Notes: generated by a model not told the origin, from the sequence alone. A stretch of 64,000 nucleotides of DNA from Macrotis lagotis (GCF_037893015.1 NC_133658.1:140411822-140475821); one strand, 5' to 3'. Shown: positions 44,030-55,456, counted from the stretch's first letter. Program-made: numbers and translations.

Positions 44030-44780
44030 TCGTCTGAATATTTGACTGCTGTTCCATCTCATAGATGTGACTGACTCTGATATATATACATATATATACA
44101 TATGTATTACTTGAAGTACTAAACCAAAGTCCTAAATAGCATGCTCTACTGTTTGGACTCTGGCTCAGGGAAATTGAATTTACTCAGACCAGGTCTGACA
44201 TTTTTTTTTCTTTGTTTGCTATTGGCTAATAAGTTAGCATGCCTATCCATGGAATAAGCCAAAATTAGACATTCCCCTCTCCCTTGGGTCTCTGAGAATT
44301 AACACATAAGAAAATGTCATAGTCTAATCTCTAAGAGCATGGGATGACTCAGACTTTCTTTTTTTTCTTCTTCTCACTTCTGTTCTGCTTGAGCCTGTGA
44401 GATTCCCAAATCCCAAAATGACATGAGAATCAGCAAATGTGTTCTCTGTCTGTGGTCTGGTCATTTGTGACTCCAAATTTTCTTCAATAAATACAGCTTC
44501 AAATATCTAATTTGTGCATGGGCTGTTGACCCAGTATAGTACTAGTTTACTGCAAAAATCATCCATTTAGGAAAGCATTGGCTCCTAAATGGTGAGGAAA
44601 GTAGATGGAAGAATCTGATTGTTATGAATCCTCAAACTAAGACCCATTGAGGAGGGCTTGAATTAGGAAAGTGACTAGAAAGCAAGGGATGACTATGACA
44701 GAAGTTGTAGAGGTTGTAGAATCAACAAGATTTGGCAAATACTTGAATATTGGGAATGAGGGATAAAAAAAGTGTTGAAG
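44030..44780. other. No gene or repeat recognised
   Basis: Single-copy-looking DNA with a short 'tatatatacatatatataca' tract at about 44080-44105. Confidence 0.5.
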
Positions 44781-44784
44781 CTGA

Positions 44785-44935
44785 TAGGAGCATAGATTTA
44801 GGGACCTTAAAGGTCATTGAATCTAGACCCTTATTTTTACATGAGGAAAATGAGCCACAGAGAAATTAAATTCCTTTCCCAGGCAGAAAAGTTCTGGTTC
44901 CAAGCCTAGAACTCTATTCACTTTTCTATGCTATT
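44785..44935 (-). repeat. MIR-like relic
   Basis: 'gggaccttaaaggtcattga' then 'catgaggaaaatgagccaca'. Confidence 0.6.
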
Positions 44936-45265
44936 CAACTCATTAAGAACATTTTCCTACATCTTATAGGTCTCCTATCTAAGGTATCATTGAATCTCTC
45001 TGTTCTTTACAAGGCTGATTCTCAGGGGGCAAACATAAAGACCATCTCCATGCTTTTTAGCTTCTCAGAAACTGTCAAAACTTGAGATTCCCACATATAG
45101 CCTCTCAGATCCCAGAATCACCTATACAACACCAAGAGGACTTTAAAAAATAATAATAAAGAATTATACAAAGAATTTTTATAGTCACTATCTCATGCCC
45201 CAAATCATCTATCAAAATTGGAAATTCCTGGAAAGGTTCTAGTCACAAGCAATAAGTGGAAATTC
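44936..45265. other. No gene or repeat recognised
   Basis: Single-copy-looking DNA. Confidence 0.4.
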
Positions 45266-45269
45266 AGAC

Positions 45270-45560
45270 AAGTGGGTAATTGACCAATTCGATTCAAATC
45301 AACAAATATTGATTATGCTCTAACTAGGTTAAAAGGAACTTAGACTACCCAGATAAGTAAATACAAGGTAATTTGATAAAGGAGATAGACCAATAAGGAA
45401 CGAGGAAGCATGAATTGTTTGATAAGGTTGGAAAATGAGTTGATTCTTGAAGGCACATGAATTGATTCTTGAAGGAAGATAAAGATTCTGGAATGTGGAA
45501 ATGAGGAGAGAATATATTCTAGCCATGGGAGATGGTACAAAAATGGGAGGTATGAAATGG
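45270..45560 (-). repeat. L2 LINE with a small tandem duplication
   Basis: 'aacaaatattgattatgctc' at the tail end and 'atattctagccatgggagat' further in. A 14-bp unit 'ttgattcttgaagg' is repeated at 45440-45453 and 45462-45475 (period 22). Confidence 0.65.
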
Positions 45561-45569
45561 AGTTTTTGG

Positions 45570-45700
45570 AACAGCTAGGAATTATCTAGTTTAATTCCTT
45601 TATTTTACAGACTAGGAAACCAAGACCAAAGAAGTAAAATGTTGAGTCTTATACAGCTATAAATAGAAGATTCAAGATTCTGACTTTGCATCATAATGAT
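45570..45700 (-). repeat. MIR-like relic
   Basis: 'ttattttacagactaggaaa' then 'gttgagtcttatacagctat'. Confidence 0.6.
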
Positions 45701-45852
45701 TTTGATTTTCATTTTTCATATCTGTTCTAATGGATCATAAGCTCTTTCAGAGCTGAACCTGTAGAATATTTAGATCATTATTCCCAAAATCAAGCAAAAT
45801 GGCTTGCAGATAGAAGGTTTTTAGTAAATGTTGGGTCCACTGAAATGACTCT

Positions 45853-46132
45853 TTGAATACTGTGCACATCCAGAGAAGGAAATATGGAGTCTGAATTACC
45901 AAAGCTTACTATTATCAATTTTTTCAATTTGCTTTGTGTTTTTCCCCTTTCATGTTTTTTCCCTTTTATATTTGATTCTTCTTTCACAATATGATTAATA
46001 TGGATATATGTTTAATGTAGTTATACATGTATAACCTATATTAGAGTGCTTTCTGTCAGAAGGAGGGAGGAAGGGAGGCAAGGGAGGGAGGAAGAAAAAT
46101 GTGAAACTCAGACTTCAAAAGAAAAAGATTGT
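45853..46132 (+). repeat. L1 3' end, strongly 5'-truncated
   Basis: 'cacatccagagaaggaaata', 'tgattcttctttcacaatat', 'tatacatgtataacctatat', then a purine-rich 'agggaggaagggaggc' part. The TSD 'tgaaatga(c/t)tct' lies at 45841-45852 and 46133-46144, with one mismatch. Confidence 0.88.
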
Positions 46133-46144
46133 TGAAATGATTCT

Positions 46145-47385
46145 CCAGATTGGTTACTGGGAAGATTGAAGGGACAAGCTAGGATTCCAATACCATGATT
46201 GCTATAAAATTATGATTGCTATGAAATGCAAGGAAAATCAAATAAGGAACTCAGAGGACATGGAGTAAGACTGGAAACTTTTCACTAGGGCTGGGAGGTT
46301 CTAGAACTGGAGTTCAGAAGGAGCAGGAAAAGAGCCTTGTTGCTAGAATGGGGCAATGAGGTCGAAGGGGGAACATTAAGGCTTATTGGATGCTTTGCTC
46401 CCAAGTTACAAATCCAGAAATTCTTATATTTTCCTTGCTTATTATTATTGGATCCCTGGACTTTAAGATAAACTGAACTTGAGGTGGAGTTAGAAGGTCA
46501 TCGACTAGAAGGATATCAATCAATCTCCAGACCGATAAATAGCTCTAGTAATTTGCAGCTTCTTTTCTCCATTGTGTCACATAGTTCCAATCTCCCGCTA
46601 TTTATTTAGTTATTGCTTTTCCTCTTTCCACTTTGAATTTTTTTTCCCTCCTGGCTTCTTTCCTGGATTATTTCTTCCATCCTGTCTAAGATCCCTTCAT
46701 CCTCTCTAATAAGCTGGAAGGTACAGAGGTGTTCCTCCAAGTCCTTTCATCTTCTTTCTGGAGGGAAACCAACTTGCATTTGCAGGAGATATAATTGGTG
46801 ACCACTTTAGGCAGGAAATATACCATTTACCCTGCAGGTTACTGTGACATTTTCCTCAGTATTCATATTTCTTGGCTCTCTGGATGAACCAGCAGGCCTT
46901 TTTGACTTTCTCTGAAAGCAGCTATGGAACCTGTCCATGTCTATACCTGTTTGCCACCTCCACCATAATGAATGGAACAGCTGGGATGTGACTTTGCCTT
47001 CTGTTCTCATTTTCAAGCCATCAGGGAAAAAGGCAGGATCAGCCTCTGTGACCGCTCACTTGTGGATAAAAATTGTCTGTGTTATTATGGTATGGTTAAA
47101 TTTATAATGTTTCTCTCAGCTCTGTACAGGGTAGAGCTGAGGCCTGCCAGCTTTTGTGAGTCAGGAAAATGGGAAAGGCTGTGATTAGACTGTCTCCCTT
47201 TGGAAAGGGTCCTCTCAAATACTGGGTTATTGGTACAGAGACAGGGGTCTAATATTAGAAGTATGGAATGGTTTACTTGAGAGACCAGAATTAGGAGATA
47301 GGAATCAGTGCCTAAGACCAAAAAAAATTTAAGGAGATATTAGATCAATGGACTTTGAGAATCACAATTTGAAATTATAAGTGGT
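46145..47385. other. No gene or repeat recognised
   Basis: About 1.2 kb of single-copy-looking DNA, slightly richer in GC at 46650-47200. Small frames on both strands do not resemble known proteins. Confidence 0.5.
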
Positions 47386-47389
47386 CTAG

Positions 47390-47570
47390 GACAGGAGTTC
47401 CCCAACTATGGTCCATTAACTTGCTTCAAGATATTTTCGTAACTGTGTTTTGGCATAATTGAGTTCCCTTGGAATCCTATGTATTTTAATTTTGCATTTA
47501 AAAACAATCTGATTAGTCCATAGGATTCTTCAGACCTACAAAAGGAGTTCATGTCACAAATAAGGCTCAG
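47390..47570 (-). mobile_element. hAT-like DNA element, same family as 19913
   Basis: 'caggagttccccaactatgg' at one end. The middle 'atcctatgtattttaatttt' and 'gtccataggattcttcagac' then 'aggagttcatgtcacaaata' is the complement of the order seen at 19913-19990. Confidence 0.6.
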
Positions 47571-47574
47571 ATCT

Positions 47575-47880
47575 AAGGCAAAAAAGAAGTTATAAATACT
47601 AGCAGAAAAATAGAGGGTGCAAATTTAACAGTCTAAGACAATGTACTATACTCACTACCTTAGGGGTTCTTTCTTATTTTTACCCTCAGACACATGAGAC
47701 TGATTCTATTTATTTCCCCTAAATGAAGTTTGACCAGATGGCTGCTATTGCCAACCTCAGACCATCTTTAAAGGCAACAGACATAAACTCTGCAAATAAA
47801 ACTGTAAGAAAGACTAGAAGAGGGATCTCATCACTTCCTTTTGGGACTGGTCACCTAAGATATGAGTAATTAATCAATCA
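47575..47880. other. No gene or repeat recognised
   Basis: Single-copy-looking DNA. Confidence 0.45.
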
Positions 47881-47884
47881 ATAA

Positions 47885-49238
47885 AAATCATAGATTTGGA
47901 ATAATCAATAAATTCTTGTTAAACCTTATATTTCAGTCCTGTACAAGGGATACAAAGACAAAAGTGAAACAATCCTTGCCCTCAAGGAGTTTACCTTATA
48001 GAGGGAGATAAATAGATGCAAATACAGGTGTGTAATAAATGCTTTTTCAACCATTCATTCTCTCAACTACATATAAAATAAATACAAGGTCATTTGAAGG
48101 TTCTAGTTTCTAGAAAGGTGGGAAGAGTCATCTGAACTGAGCTTTGAAGGAAACTTACAGCAACAACAAAAAAGATCAGGAATTGTGGGCAGACCTAAAA
48201 CACCTCCCACCAAAAGGTATGATCATTCATTAAAGCCTGTGGGCATTAGGAATTGTAGTTCAGTGAATGCAATTTAATTCAACTGGATAGACATTTTCTG
48301 AGGCCTCACCTAAATCTTCTCTGCCTAAGAACCTGAAGAATGAGGAATGTTTAGATAATAGTTTGTCTGAAAAAGATATAGGGCTATGTGTCAGACACTG
48401 GAGCTGCAAGTACAAAGGATGAAATAAGCCTTCTAAGTAGCATGTATTCAAAAGGAGGAGACAAAGTCCAGTTTTAAGTGAATGTAGTCTAAGTATAATG
48501 TTAGTAAATAAAATATAAATAAAATAGTTATATGGGAGAAAAACCACCAGCAGTTGGGGGAATTAGAAATGGTTTCATGCAAAAGATGATTCATAAGTTG
48601 TACCTTGAAGAGAAGGATTCTATGCTGGGAAGTGGAGGAGTGAGTGCATTCAGGTGTGTGGGAAGGTCAGTACAAATGCTGGAGATGAAGATTAAGTTAT
48701 GTGCAGAACAGAGGGGCCAATCTGGCTCAGCTTTAGAGTATGTGATTTCCAATGAGGCTTGAATGATTAGTTAGAACCAGGTTATGAAGGGAATTAAAAG
48801 ATAATTAGAGGAATCTGTATTTTATCCTAGAGTAAATAGAAAGCCAGTGGAATTGAGCAAACAGGGGAGTCCCACAGTCAGAACTACACTTAAGACTATT
48901 AATTGACAATGGTGTGTTGTATGAAGTGGAGAGAGTCTTGAGGTAGGGAGATCAATTGGGAGATGATTGCAATAATCTAGATGAAAGGAGATGAACATCT
49001 GTGCTAAGGTGGGAGCTGAGGGAAAAAAGGACCAGATGTGAAAGATTGTTGGGGAAGTTAAAAAAAGAAAAAGGAAGATTTGGCAATTGATTAGATTTGT
49101 GAGGTGAAGCAAGTGAGAAAACAAGAATGATACCAAAGTTACAAACTAGGTAAAATGGAAGAATGTGGATTCCTTTGACAGAAATAGTAGAATGTGGAAG
49201 AGAAGATTGGCTGTGCATGTGTGTTTGTGTGTTTCAAT

Positions 49239-49281
<43 letters not shown>

Positions 49282-49360
49282 ATTTGCTCAGTTTTGTATA
49301 TGGTGAGTTTGAGATGTCTCCAATACATTCAATTAGAAATGTCAATAGGATATTTATAAT
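47885..49360 (-). repeat. L2 LINE, about 1.4 kb
   Basis: The tail is at 47890-48040. Next come 'ctgaactgagctttgaagga' (48130), 'aggttatgaagggaattaaa' (48780), 'tgattgcaataatctagatg' (48963) and 'tggtgagtttgagatgtctc' (49300), in L2 complement order. A (GT)n run lies at 49239-49280. Confidence 0.8.
49239..49280. repeat. (GT)n microsatellite
   Basis: About 20 uninterrupted GT units. Confidence 0.97.
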
Positions 49361-49419
49361 ATGGAACTGAAGTTTATATAATTATTCATAAGGCACTTTT
49401 GAAATGAGACTATTATAAT

Positions 49420-49580
49420 TTCTTAAGTCCCAGTTTATTAGGCATAATAATCCTCATGCTTATTTATTACACACTTGTATTTGCATCTATTTATCTCCCT
49501 CTGTAAGGTAAGCTCGTTGAGAGCAAGGATTATTTCACTTTTGTCTTTGTATCCCTTGTACAGCTTATTTTGAGCACATC
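49420..49580 (+). repeat. L2 3' end, inverted partner of 47940-48040
   Basis: 49462-49562 is the reverse complement of 47940-48040 with six mismatches and no gap over 101 bp. Both ends of the match are sharp. Confidence 0.85.
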
Positions 49581-49589
49581 AAGTAAGAT

Positions 49590-49745
49590 CATCTTTGTCA
49601 AGTATTTTATGAACCTTAAAGTCTTGATTTCCTGATCTGTAAAATGGAGATGATAAAAATAATACCTATATCATAAAGCTATTGTTAGGAACAAATGAGA
49701 TAAAGCATACAAAATGTTTTACATACCTATACTTTAAAATATATT
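49590..49745 (+). repeat. MIR 3' part
   Basis: 'cctgatctgtaaaatggaga', 'ctattgttaggaacaaatga', 'aaaatgttttacatacctat'. Confidence 0.75.
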
Positions 49746-49748
49746 AGG

Positions 49749-49794
49749 CACACACACACACACACACATACACACACACGTGTGTGTGTATGCA
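49749..49794. repeat. (CA)n(GT)n with a perfect 26-bp palindrome
   Basis: Uninterrupted pyrimidine-purine alternation for 46 nt. Positions 49767-49792 equal their own reverse complement, centred on 'cacg|cgtg' type symmetry at 49779-49780. Confidence 0.95.
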
Positions 49795-49854
49795 GAACCT
49801 TGATTTTATTGGCACAGGAAACTCTTGATGAACCTCCTTCTACTGAAGAAGCTC

Positions 49855-49965
49855 TGCATCTGCTTCTTCATTTAATGACTTGCCCTGGTTCACCTCTTCA
49901 GTATGTGTCAGAGGATGGACTTGAAACCAGGACTTCCCAACTCCAGGACAGGTTCTAGGAGTCCT
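49855..49965 (-). repeat. MIR-like fragment
   Basis: 'aatgacttgccctggttcac' then 'gacttgaaaccaggacttcc'. Confidence 0.6.
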
Positions 49966-49969
49966 AAGA

Positions 49970-50180
49970 CAGCTAGGTAGCAGTGGATAGAAAACTGGGA
50001 CTGGAATCAGGAAGTTTTGATTCAACCTCAGATACTTTCTAGCTGTGTGATCCCAGACAAGTCTCTTCATCTTCCTTTGCCTCAGTTTCTGCATCTGTAA
50101 AGTGGGAATATTAATGGGTCTGGCACATAGTTAAGTGCTACAGAGATATTTATTATCAGCATCATCATCATTATCATTGT
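49970..50180 (+). repeat. MIR-type SINE
   Basis: Head 'agctaggtagcagtggatag', core 'gtgtgatcccagacaagtct', then 'cctcagtttctgcatctgta'. Confidence 0.8.
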
Positions 50181-50189
50181 CATTATTAT

Positions 50190-50330
50190 TCTTTGGTGAC
50201 TATGACAAACTGCTGTATGCTATATGTAAATATGAGCTAGTTTTTTCTCACCTGTAAAATGAGGAGAGATTTAACTAGATAATTTCTGAAGTCCTTATCT
50301 GTTCTGAACATTGTCTTCTGTGTCTGTTTA
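50190..50330 (+). repeat. MIR fragment
   Basis: 'tctcacctgtaaaatgagga' then 'gataatttctgaagtcctta'. Confidence 0.5.
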
Positions 50331-50965
50331 AACTCATTTCCTTCTACTGCCCATCCTCAATCTGCCAATTTGTTAATCTGATGTCAATTATTAGCAATGA
50401 ATCATTTATAAAATGTTGCCTCTGAGAATACCCAGGCTACAGAGCATCCTCTAGAATCTCCATAGTAACAAACAGCTAAGATGACATTCTAACAATATTT
50501 TTCTCACCTTTCTTGGTCATTCTACTGCTCCTGGGTCATGCTAAAATGTCTTAGGAGACTGATTTCTAACAGCTTGACAGGTTGTGTCTTCTTCCTCTAG
50601 GGATGCCACCTGATTTCAGATGATGGATCTCTGAAAAGAGGAAGGAGTGAGGTCTCAGATGAAGGAAAGAAGACAGATGTATACTTGTGCCAGGAGCATC
50701 TTCCAGGGATGTCTAACTTTGGAGTGATCAGATTGGGAACCTATTGTCAACCTGGTCACATCACTGTCACTAGGAGATATGTATGAGCTCAGAGGCCAGA
50801 GGCTGGTGGCAGTTTTCACAGACTTTGGGTTTCAGACAACTTGTCTGGCTTTTATAAATCAGCCTTGGGGAGCTGATTTAGAACAGATTTGCTATCTATA
50901 CCAAGAGAAGTCAAATTGTGATGTGTAGTTTGTCTCCTGTTCTGATTTAGATTTTAGGATGAAGT
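50331..50965. other. No gene or repeat recognised
   Basis: Single-copy-looking DNA. 'cttcttcctctag' at 50589-50601 resembles a splice acceptor, but no matching exon frame or donor follows. Confidence 0.45.
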
Positions 50966-50969
50966 GGAA

Positions 50970-51045
50970 AATTGGTCAATAAGCATTTATTAACCACCTA
51001 AGTTTCAAACACAGTGCTAAATGCTAGAAGGAAGACTAGAATTGG
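50970..51045 (-). repeat. L2 tail fragment
   Basis: 'caataagcatttattaacca' then 'cacagtgctaaatgctagaa'. Confidence 0.6.
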
Positions 51046-51545
51046 AGTCAGGAGACTGAGTTCAACTTTGAGCTTTGTAATTTGCTAGCTGTGGGACATT
51101 TGGAAATTCTCTGTCTTGGTGAACTTCAGATTTTTTTTTGTTTTTTCTTTTTTAGATTTTTCAAGGCAATGGGGTTAAGTGGCTTGCCCAAGGCCACACA
51201 GCTAGGTAATTATTAAGTGTCTGAGGTCGGATTTGAACTCAGTTACTCCTGACTCCAAGGCTGGTGCTCTATCCACTGCACCACCTAGCCACCCTTGAAC
51301 TGGTTTTATCATCTGACAAATGGGGATACTATTTCACAGGGTTGTTTTAAGGAAAATACTTTGAAAAGTGGATAAATGAATAATATTTGGCACAGTGAAA
51401 AGAATGATGTATCCAAAATGGTGGGGACCTTGGTTTGAATTCTGATTCTGCCACTAACCATTACTTATTGTAACCCCTATGGATCTCACTTTCCTCATCT
51501 GTAAAGTGAGAACTGGATAAGGTGACTTCTAAGGTCTAAATCTAT
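51030..51545 (+). repeat. MIR split by SINE-A
   Basis: First part 51033-51127 ('attggagtcaggagactgag'). The second resumes at 51294 ('tgaactggttttatcatctg'). A further MIR piece lies at 51420-51545 ('tcctcatctgtaaagtgaga'). Confidence 0.7.
51128..51292 (-). repeat. SINE-A
   Basis: Poly-T start, body, and head 'ctgcaccacctagccaccc'. The TSD is short and uncertain. Confidence 0.9.
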
Positions 51546-51639
51546 GAACTTGTGAGAAACTATTATTATTATTTGAAAGATGGTCTTTCCCTGTCCTTCC
51601 TCTCCAATCTGTCATCCACCTTTCTGTCATATTTCTTAC

Positions 51640-51730
51640 ATTTTTGAATCTATGATCCTGAGTCCTACCTCTGAAATATACAGGTTATGTGATCTTAGAT
51701 AAATCATTCAACTTAGTAGCCTAGTCAATG
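51640..51730 (+). repeat. MIR fragment
   Basis: 'atgatcctgagtcctacctc' then 'tatgtgatcttagataaatc'. Confidence 0.5.
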
Positions 51731-52360
51731 CTTTTTGTAAATGATAGAGTTGTTGGAGTCTCCATGCTGAAGAAGTAAAAGGTCAGGACCTAGTCCCATC
51801 AAATTTGTATTACTAATTGTTAAGGTTAGGCCCCTCCCACCAAAATGTCTAAATATAGAACCATAATTCCAGGCTACTAGGCTGATCTTTGAAGGGTTGT
51901 GAAGTCATTTTTACTTTCCAAATTACTCACAACTCAGTAAAATGCAAAACATACAGGCAGGACCATCCTAGGGGAGGCAGGTTCCATTGGTTGCTGGGAG
52001 GGTTTAGTCTGATATAATTATACTATACTGTACCTTCCCCATCCTCAGTTGAATTTTTAACTGGTTGAAATCAATATTAAATGAATCCTTGAGAAAAGAA
52101 AAGGAAAAAATCACAAAATTCACCTAGAGTATTTACAGAGGAGAGCAATGTGAGTAACTTACATTGATCAGTCATGAGCTTTCCAGGAAAAACAGTTTCC
52201 CAGGGGACTTTGCCTTGGCCTGCTGTCCTTATTAAATTTGTCTTTATTAAAATGAGCTATCTCTAAACCTATAGTTTAACTAGAGGGTCTAAGCATTCTA
52301 GATCTTTATGGTCTTGGATTTAGTTTTGCTTCCTCAGTTAGAGATCCTATGTTAGCAAAA
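51731..52360. other. No gene or repeat recognised
   Basis: Single-copy-looking DNA. Confidence 0.5.
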
Positions 52361-52364
52361 TTAG

Positions 52365-52510
52365 AGCTAGAAGGGACCTAGAGATCATTTAGTCTAGTCC
52401 TTTTATTTTGCAGACATGGAAACTGAGACCTTAAGAGTTGTGACTTTTAACTTGGGTCTTCTGATTCTAGAACCCATCTGATGACTGTACAACTCCACAT
52501 GCTGCCCTTC
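52365..52510 (-). repeat. MIR-like relic
   Basis: 'agaagggacctagagatcat' then 'gcagacatggaaactgagac' and 'cttgggtcttctgattctag'. Confidence 0.65.
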
Positions 52511-53095
52511 TTAAGCCCCAATTGCCTCTCTTCCACTGCTACAGTCTCCAGGTACCATTTTCTAGGTCTCTCTTCCCTCTTCTGCTTCCCCATCCTATCT
52601 GCACATGTTGAGATCAGCAAGGTGGAATTTTTGAAGATTTATTAACAATCGATACAAATTCAAGAGGTCTAACCAGAACTAGAATAAGTTCTTGTCAACT
52701 TTTAAAGCAATCATAAAAGGTTTAGGGTATTTGTAGGGTGAAATGAAAAGATGATAGTCTAGTCATCCTTATGATTCCAGAAGACAGTGTCATACCTTCA
52801 AAATTCACTCAAGCTCGTCTTGAGCTCATTGGATAATTATTTCTATCTTAAACTCTTCTCAACTAGAAATTCTCCTGAGGAATTACTTTTTTAGCTTGTT
52901 CCTTAAACTTGAGGAAAGTTCCATAGAGTTGACTGGTTTTGAGAGAGGAAAGTTAATACTGAAGAGCAAAGTCTCATGCTCTCTGGTTTCTTACTTCTAG
53001 AGGCTAGTCACCCAGTGTAGGTCAAATTTTCACAGTTAACCCAACTGGTTCCACCTACCACTTTATCTAAATACCTTAGCTGATCAGCAAACATT
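52511..53095. other. No gene or repeat recognised
   Basis: Single-copy-looking DNA. Confidence 0.5.
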
Positions 53096-53263
53096 TTATT
53101 TACTTTTTCAGAAAAATTTTATTTATTTTGAGTTTTACAATTTCCCCCCCATTCTTGATTCCCTCCCCCCACCCCCCACAGAAGGTAGTTTGTTATGCTT
53201 TACATTGTTTCCATGATATACATTGCTCTAAGTTGAATGTGATGAGAGAGAAATCATATCCTT

Positions 53264-53364
53264 TTTTTAAAGATTTTATTTATTTTGAGTCTTACAATTC
53301 TTCTCCCAATCTTACTTCCCTCCCGCCAACCCCCACAGAAGGCAACCTGTCAGTCTTTACATTG
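53264..53364 (-). repeat. 101-bp L1 3' end inserted in the L1 3' UTR
   Basis: It repeats the 3'-terminal text of its host ('agattttatttattttgagt', 'cccccacagaaggcaacctg'). A perfect 16-bp TSD 'gagaaatcatatcctt' lies at 53248-53263 and 53365-53380. Same orientation as the host. Confidence 0.92.
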
Positions 53365-53438
53365 GAGAAATCATATCCTTAAGGAAGAAAAATAAAGTAT
53401 AAGAAATAGCAAAAGTACATAATAAGATAATGTTTTGG

Positions 53439-53599
53439 GGGGTGACTAGGTGGCACAGTGGGTAAAGCACCAGCCCTGGAGTCAGGAATACCTGAGTTCA
53501 AATCCAGCCTCAGACACTTAATAATTACCTAGCTGTATGGCCTTGGGCAAGACACTTAACCCCATTTGCCTTACAAAAAAACCTAACCCCCCCCCCAAG
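53439..53599 (+). repeat. SINE-A in L1 3' UTR
   Basis: Full length with a C-run in the tail. Imperfect TSD around 53425-53438 and 53600-53613 ('aagataatgtttt' / 'aagttaatcgttt'). Confidence 0.9.
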
Positions 53600-54826
53600 T
53601 TAATCGTTTTTTTCCCCAAAATCGAAGGTGATAGTCTTTGGTCTTTTTTCAAACTCCACAATTCTTTCTCTGCATACAGATGGTATTCTCCATTGCAGAC
53701 AGCCCAAAATTGTCCCTGACTGTTGCACTGATGGAATGAGCAAGTCCATCAAAGTTGATCATCACCCCTATGCTGCTGTTGTACAATGTTTTTCTAGTTC
53801 TGCTCGTCTCGCTCAGCATCAGTTCATGCAAATCCCTACAGGCTTCCCTGAATTCCCATCCCTCCTGGTTTCTAATAGAACAATAGTGTTCCATGACATA
53901 CATATACCACAGTTTGTTAAGCCATTCCCCAATTGAAGGACATTCATTTAATTTCCAATTCTTTGCCACCACAAACAGGACTGCTATGAATATTTTTGTA
54001 CAAGTGATATTTTTACCCTTATTCATAATCTCTTCAGGGTATAGACCCAGTAGTGGTATTGCTGGATCAAAGGGTATGCACGTTTTTATTCTCCTTTGGG
54101 CATAATTCCAAATTGCTCTCCAGAAAGGCTGGATGAGTTCACAGCTCCACCAACAATGTATTAGTGTCCCAGATTTCCCACATCCCTTACAACATTGATC
54201 ATTGTCCTTTCTGGTCATACTGTTCAAGAAGTCTTCTCAGTTCTTTATCCTTGACCTTTACACAGCTTTGACACTTTTGTTCACTCTTTTCTCCTGGATG
54301 TTCGCTTCTCTCTAGGATTTGTGACACTCTTCTCTCTTGGTTCTTTTCCTATTGAAAATAGGATGTTCTCCTTCTCAGTGAATTTTACTAGATCTTTATC
54401 CAGATCATCCCTTGAGTAGCTCCCAAGAGTATCCCCCTGGACCCTCTTCTCTCTTCTTTCTTCCCTCTATACTATCTCACTTGGTGGACTCATACATTCC
54501 ATGGATCCTCTCTGAAGATGATTCTAAGATCTATATATTCAGTCCTAGTCTCTCTCCTGAGCTCCTATCTCACATCACCAACTACCTTTTGAATGTTTTG
54601 GAATGGATGTTCTGAAGACATGTAAAACTCAGCATGTCCAAAACAAAACTCATTATCTTTCTCCCCAGTCCTTTCCCCTCTTAAAAACAATCACTTGATC
54701 CTACCATCCCTGCTAGCTATCCTCTTATATTCCTTCTCCTTTTTGATGTTATTCTTGACTCCTCTCTTGTACTCATTCCACTTATCCAATCTGTCACCAA
54801 TTCTCATTTCTAACTTCACAACATTT

Positions 54827-54830
<4 letters not shown>

Positions 54831-54867
<37 letters not shown>
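54831..54867. repeat. (AT)n microsatellite
   Basis: About 18 uninterrupted TA units. Confidence 0.97.
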
Positions 54868-54869
<2 letters not shown>

Positions 54870-55307
54870 ATTCCCTTTTTCCATACATGTAGTCAGGACT
54901 CTGATGCAAACCCTCATCACCTCACCCCTAACTGGTTAATCTCTCCCCACTTCAGTATATCCTCTACTCAGCTATCACATTGATTTTTCTAAAGTAGATG
55001 ATCAAGTCATCCACCTACTCAATAAACCTCCAGTGGTTCCCTATCATCTCCAGAAGCAAAAATAAATTCCTCTGTTGGATATTTAAACCTTCCAAAACCA
55101 CCCCTATCCCTTTACTTTTTCAAGATTCTCATTTCCTTCCATGTACATTCCCTCTGTGTACATTGTGACACTGGTCTTTGTGACTGTTCCTTGAACAAAA
55201 TATCTCTAAGCATTCTCACTGGTTGTCCTTTCTGCTGAAATTTTCTACCTCTATCTCTGTTTCTTTCTTCCCTGACTTTATTCAAGTTTCAGCTAAAATC
55301 TTACTTT

Positions 55308-55456
55308 TTTTAGGTTTTTTTTTTTGCAATGCAATGTGTGGCTTGCCCAAGGCCACACAGCTAGGTAATTATTAAGTGTCTGGGGCTGGATTTGAACTCA
55401 GGTACTCCTGACTCCAGGGTCAGTGCTCTATCCACTGCACCACCTAACCATGCCCC
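55308..55456 (-). repeat. SINE-A in L2
   Basis: A perfect 12-bp TSD 'aaatcttacttt' lies at 55296-55307 and 55457-55468. Confidence 0.94.

Larger units (their letters stand above)
53100..54235 (-). repeat. L1 3' end with open ORF2 C-terminus (least decayed L1 here)
   Basis: The minus strand from 54227 to 53649 is open for 192 codons. It carries the ORF2 C-terminal cysteine-rich region: CCKGCGKSGTLIHCWWSCEL, then AIPLLGLYPEEI, then LWYMYVMEHYCSI and REACRDLHELMLSETS. A 3' UTR follows to about 53100 with 'ctccccccaccccccacaga' and T-rich ends. The element is 5'-truncated, so it encodes no complete protein. A tiny L1 insertion and a SINE-A lie in its 3' UTR. Confidence 0.9.

Noticed and set aside
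46807-47016. A 69-codon minus-strand frame ending in NVTVTCRVNGIFPA, which recalls the cysteine strand of an immunoglobulin C1 domain
   Set aside because: Only about a dozen residues fit, the frame stops directly after them, and the rest has no domain pattern. Chance is the better explanation.
48822-49345. Several minus-strand frames with TH repeats
   Set aside because: They are L2 sequence plus the (GT)n microsatellite.
50585-50645. Possible exon after a 'cttcttcctctag' acceptor-like site
   Set aside because: No donor site in a sensible position and no conserved frame.
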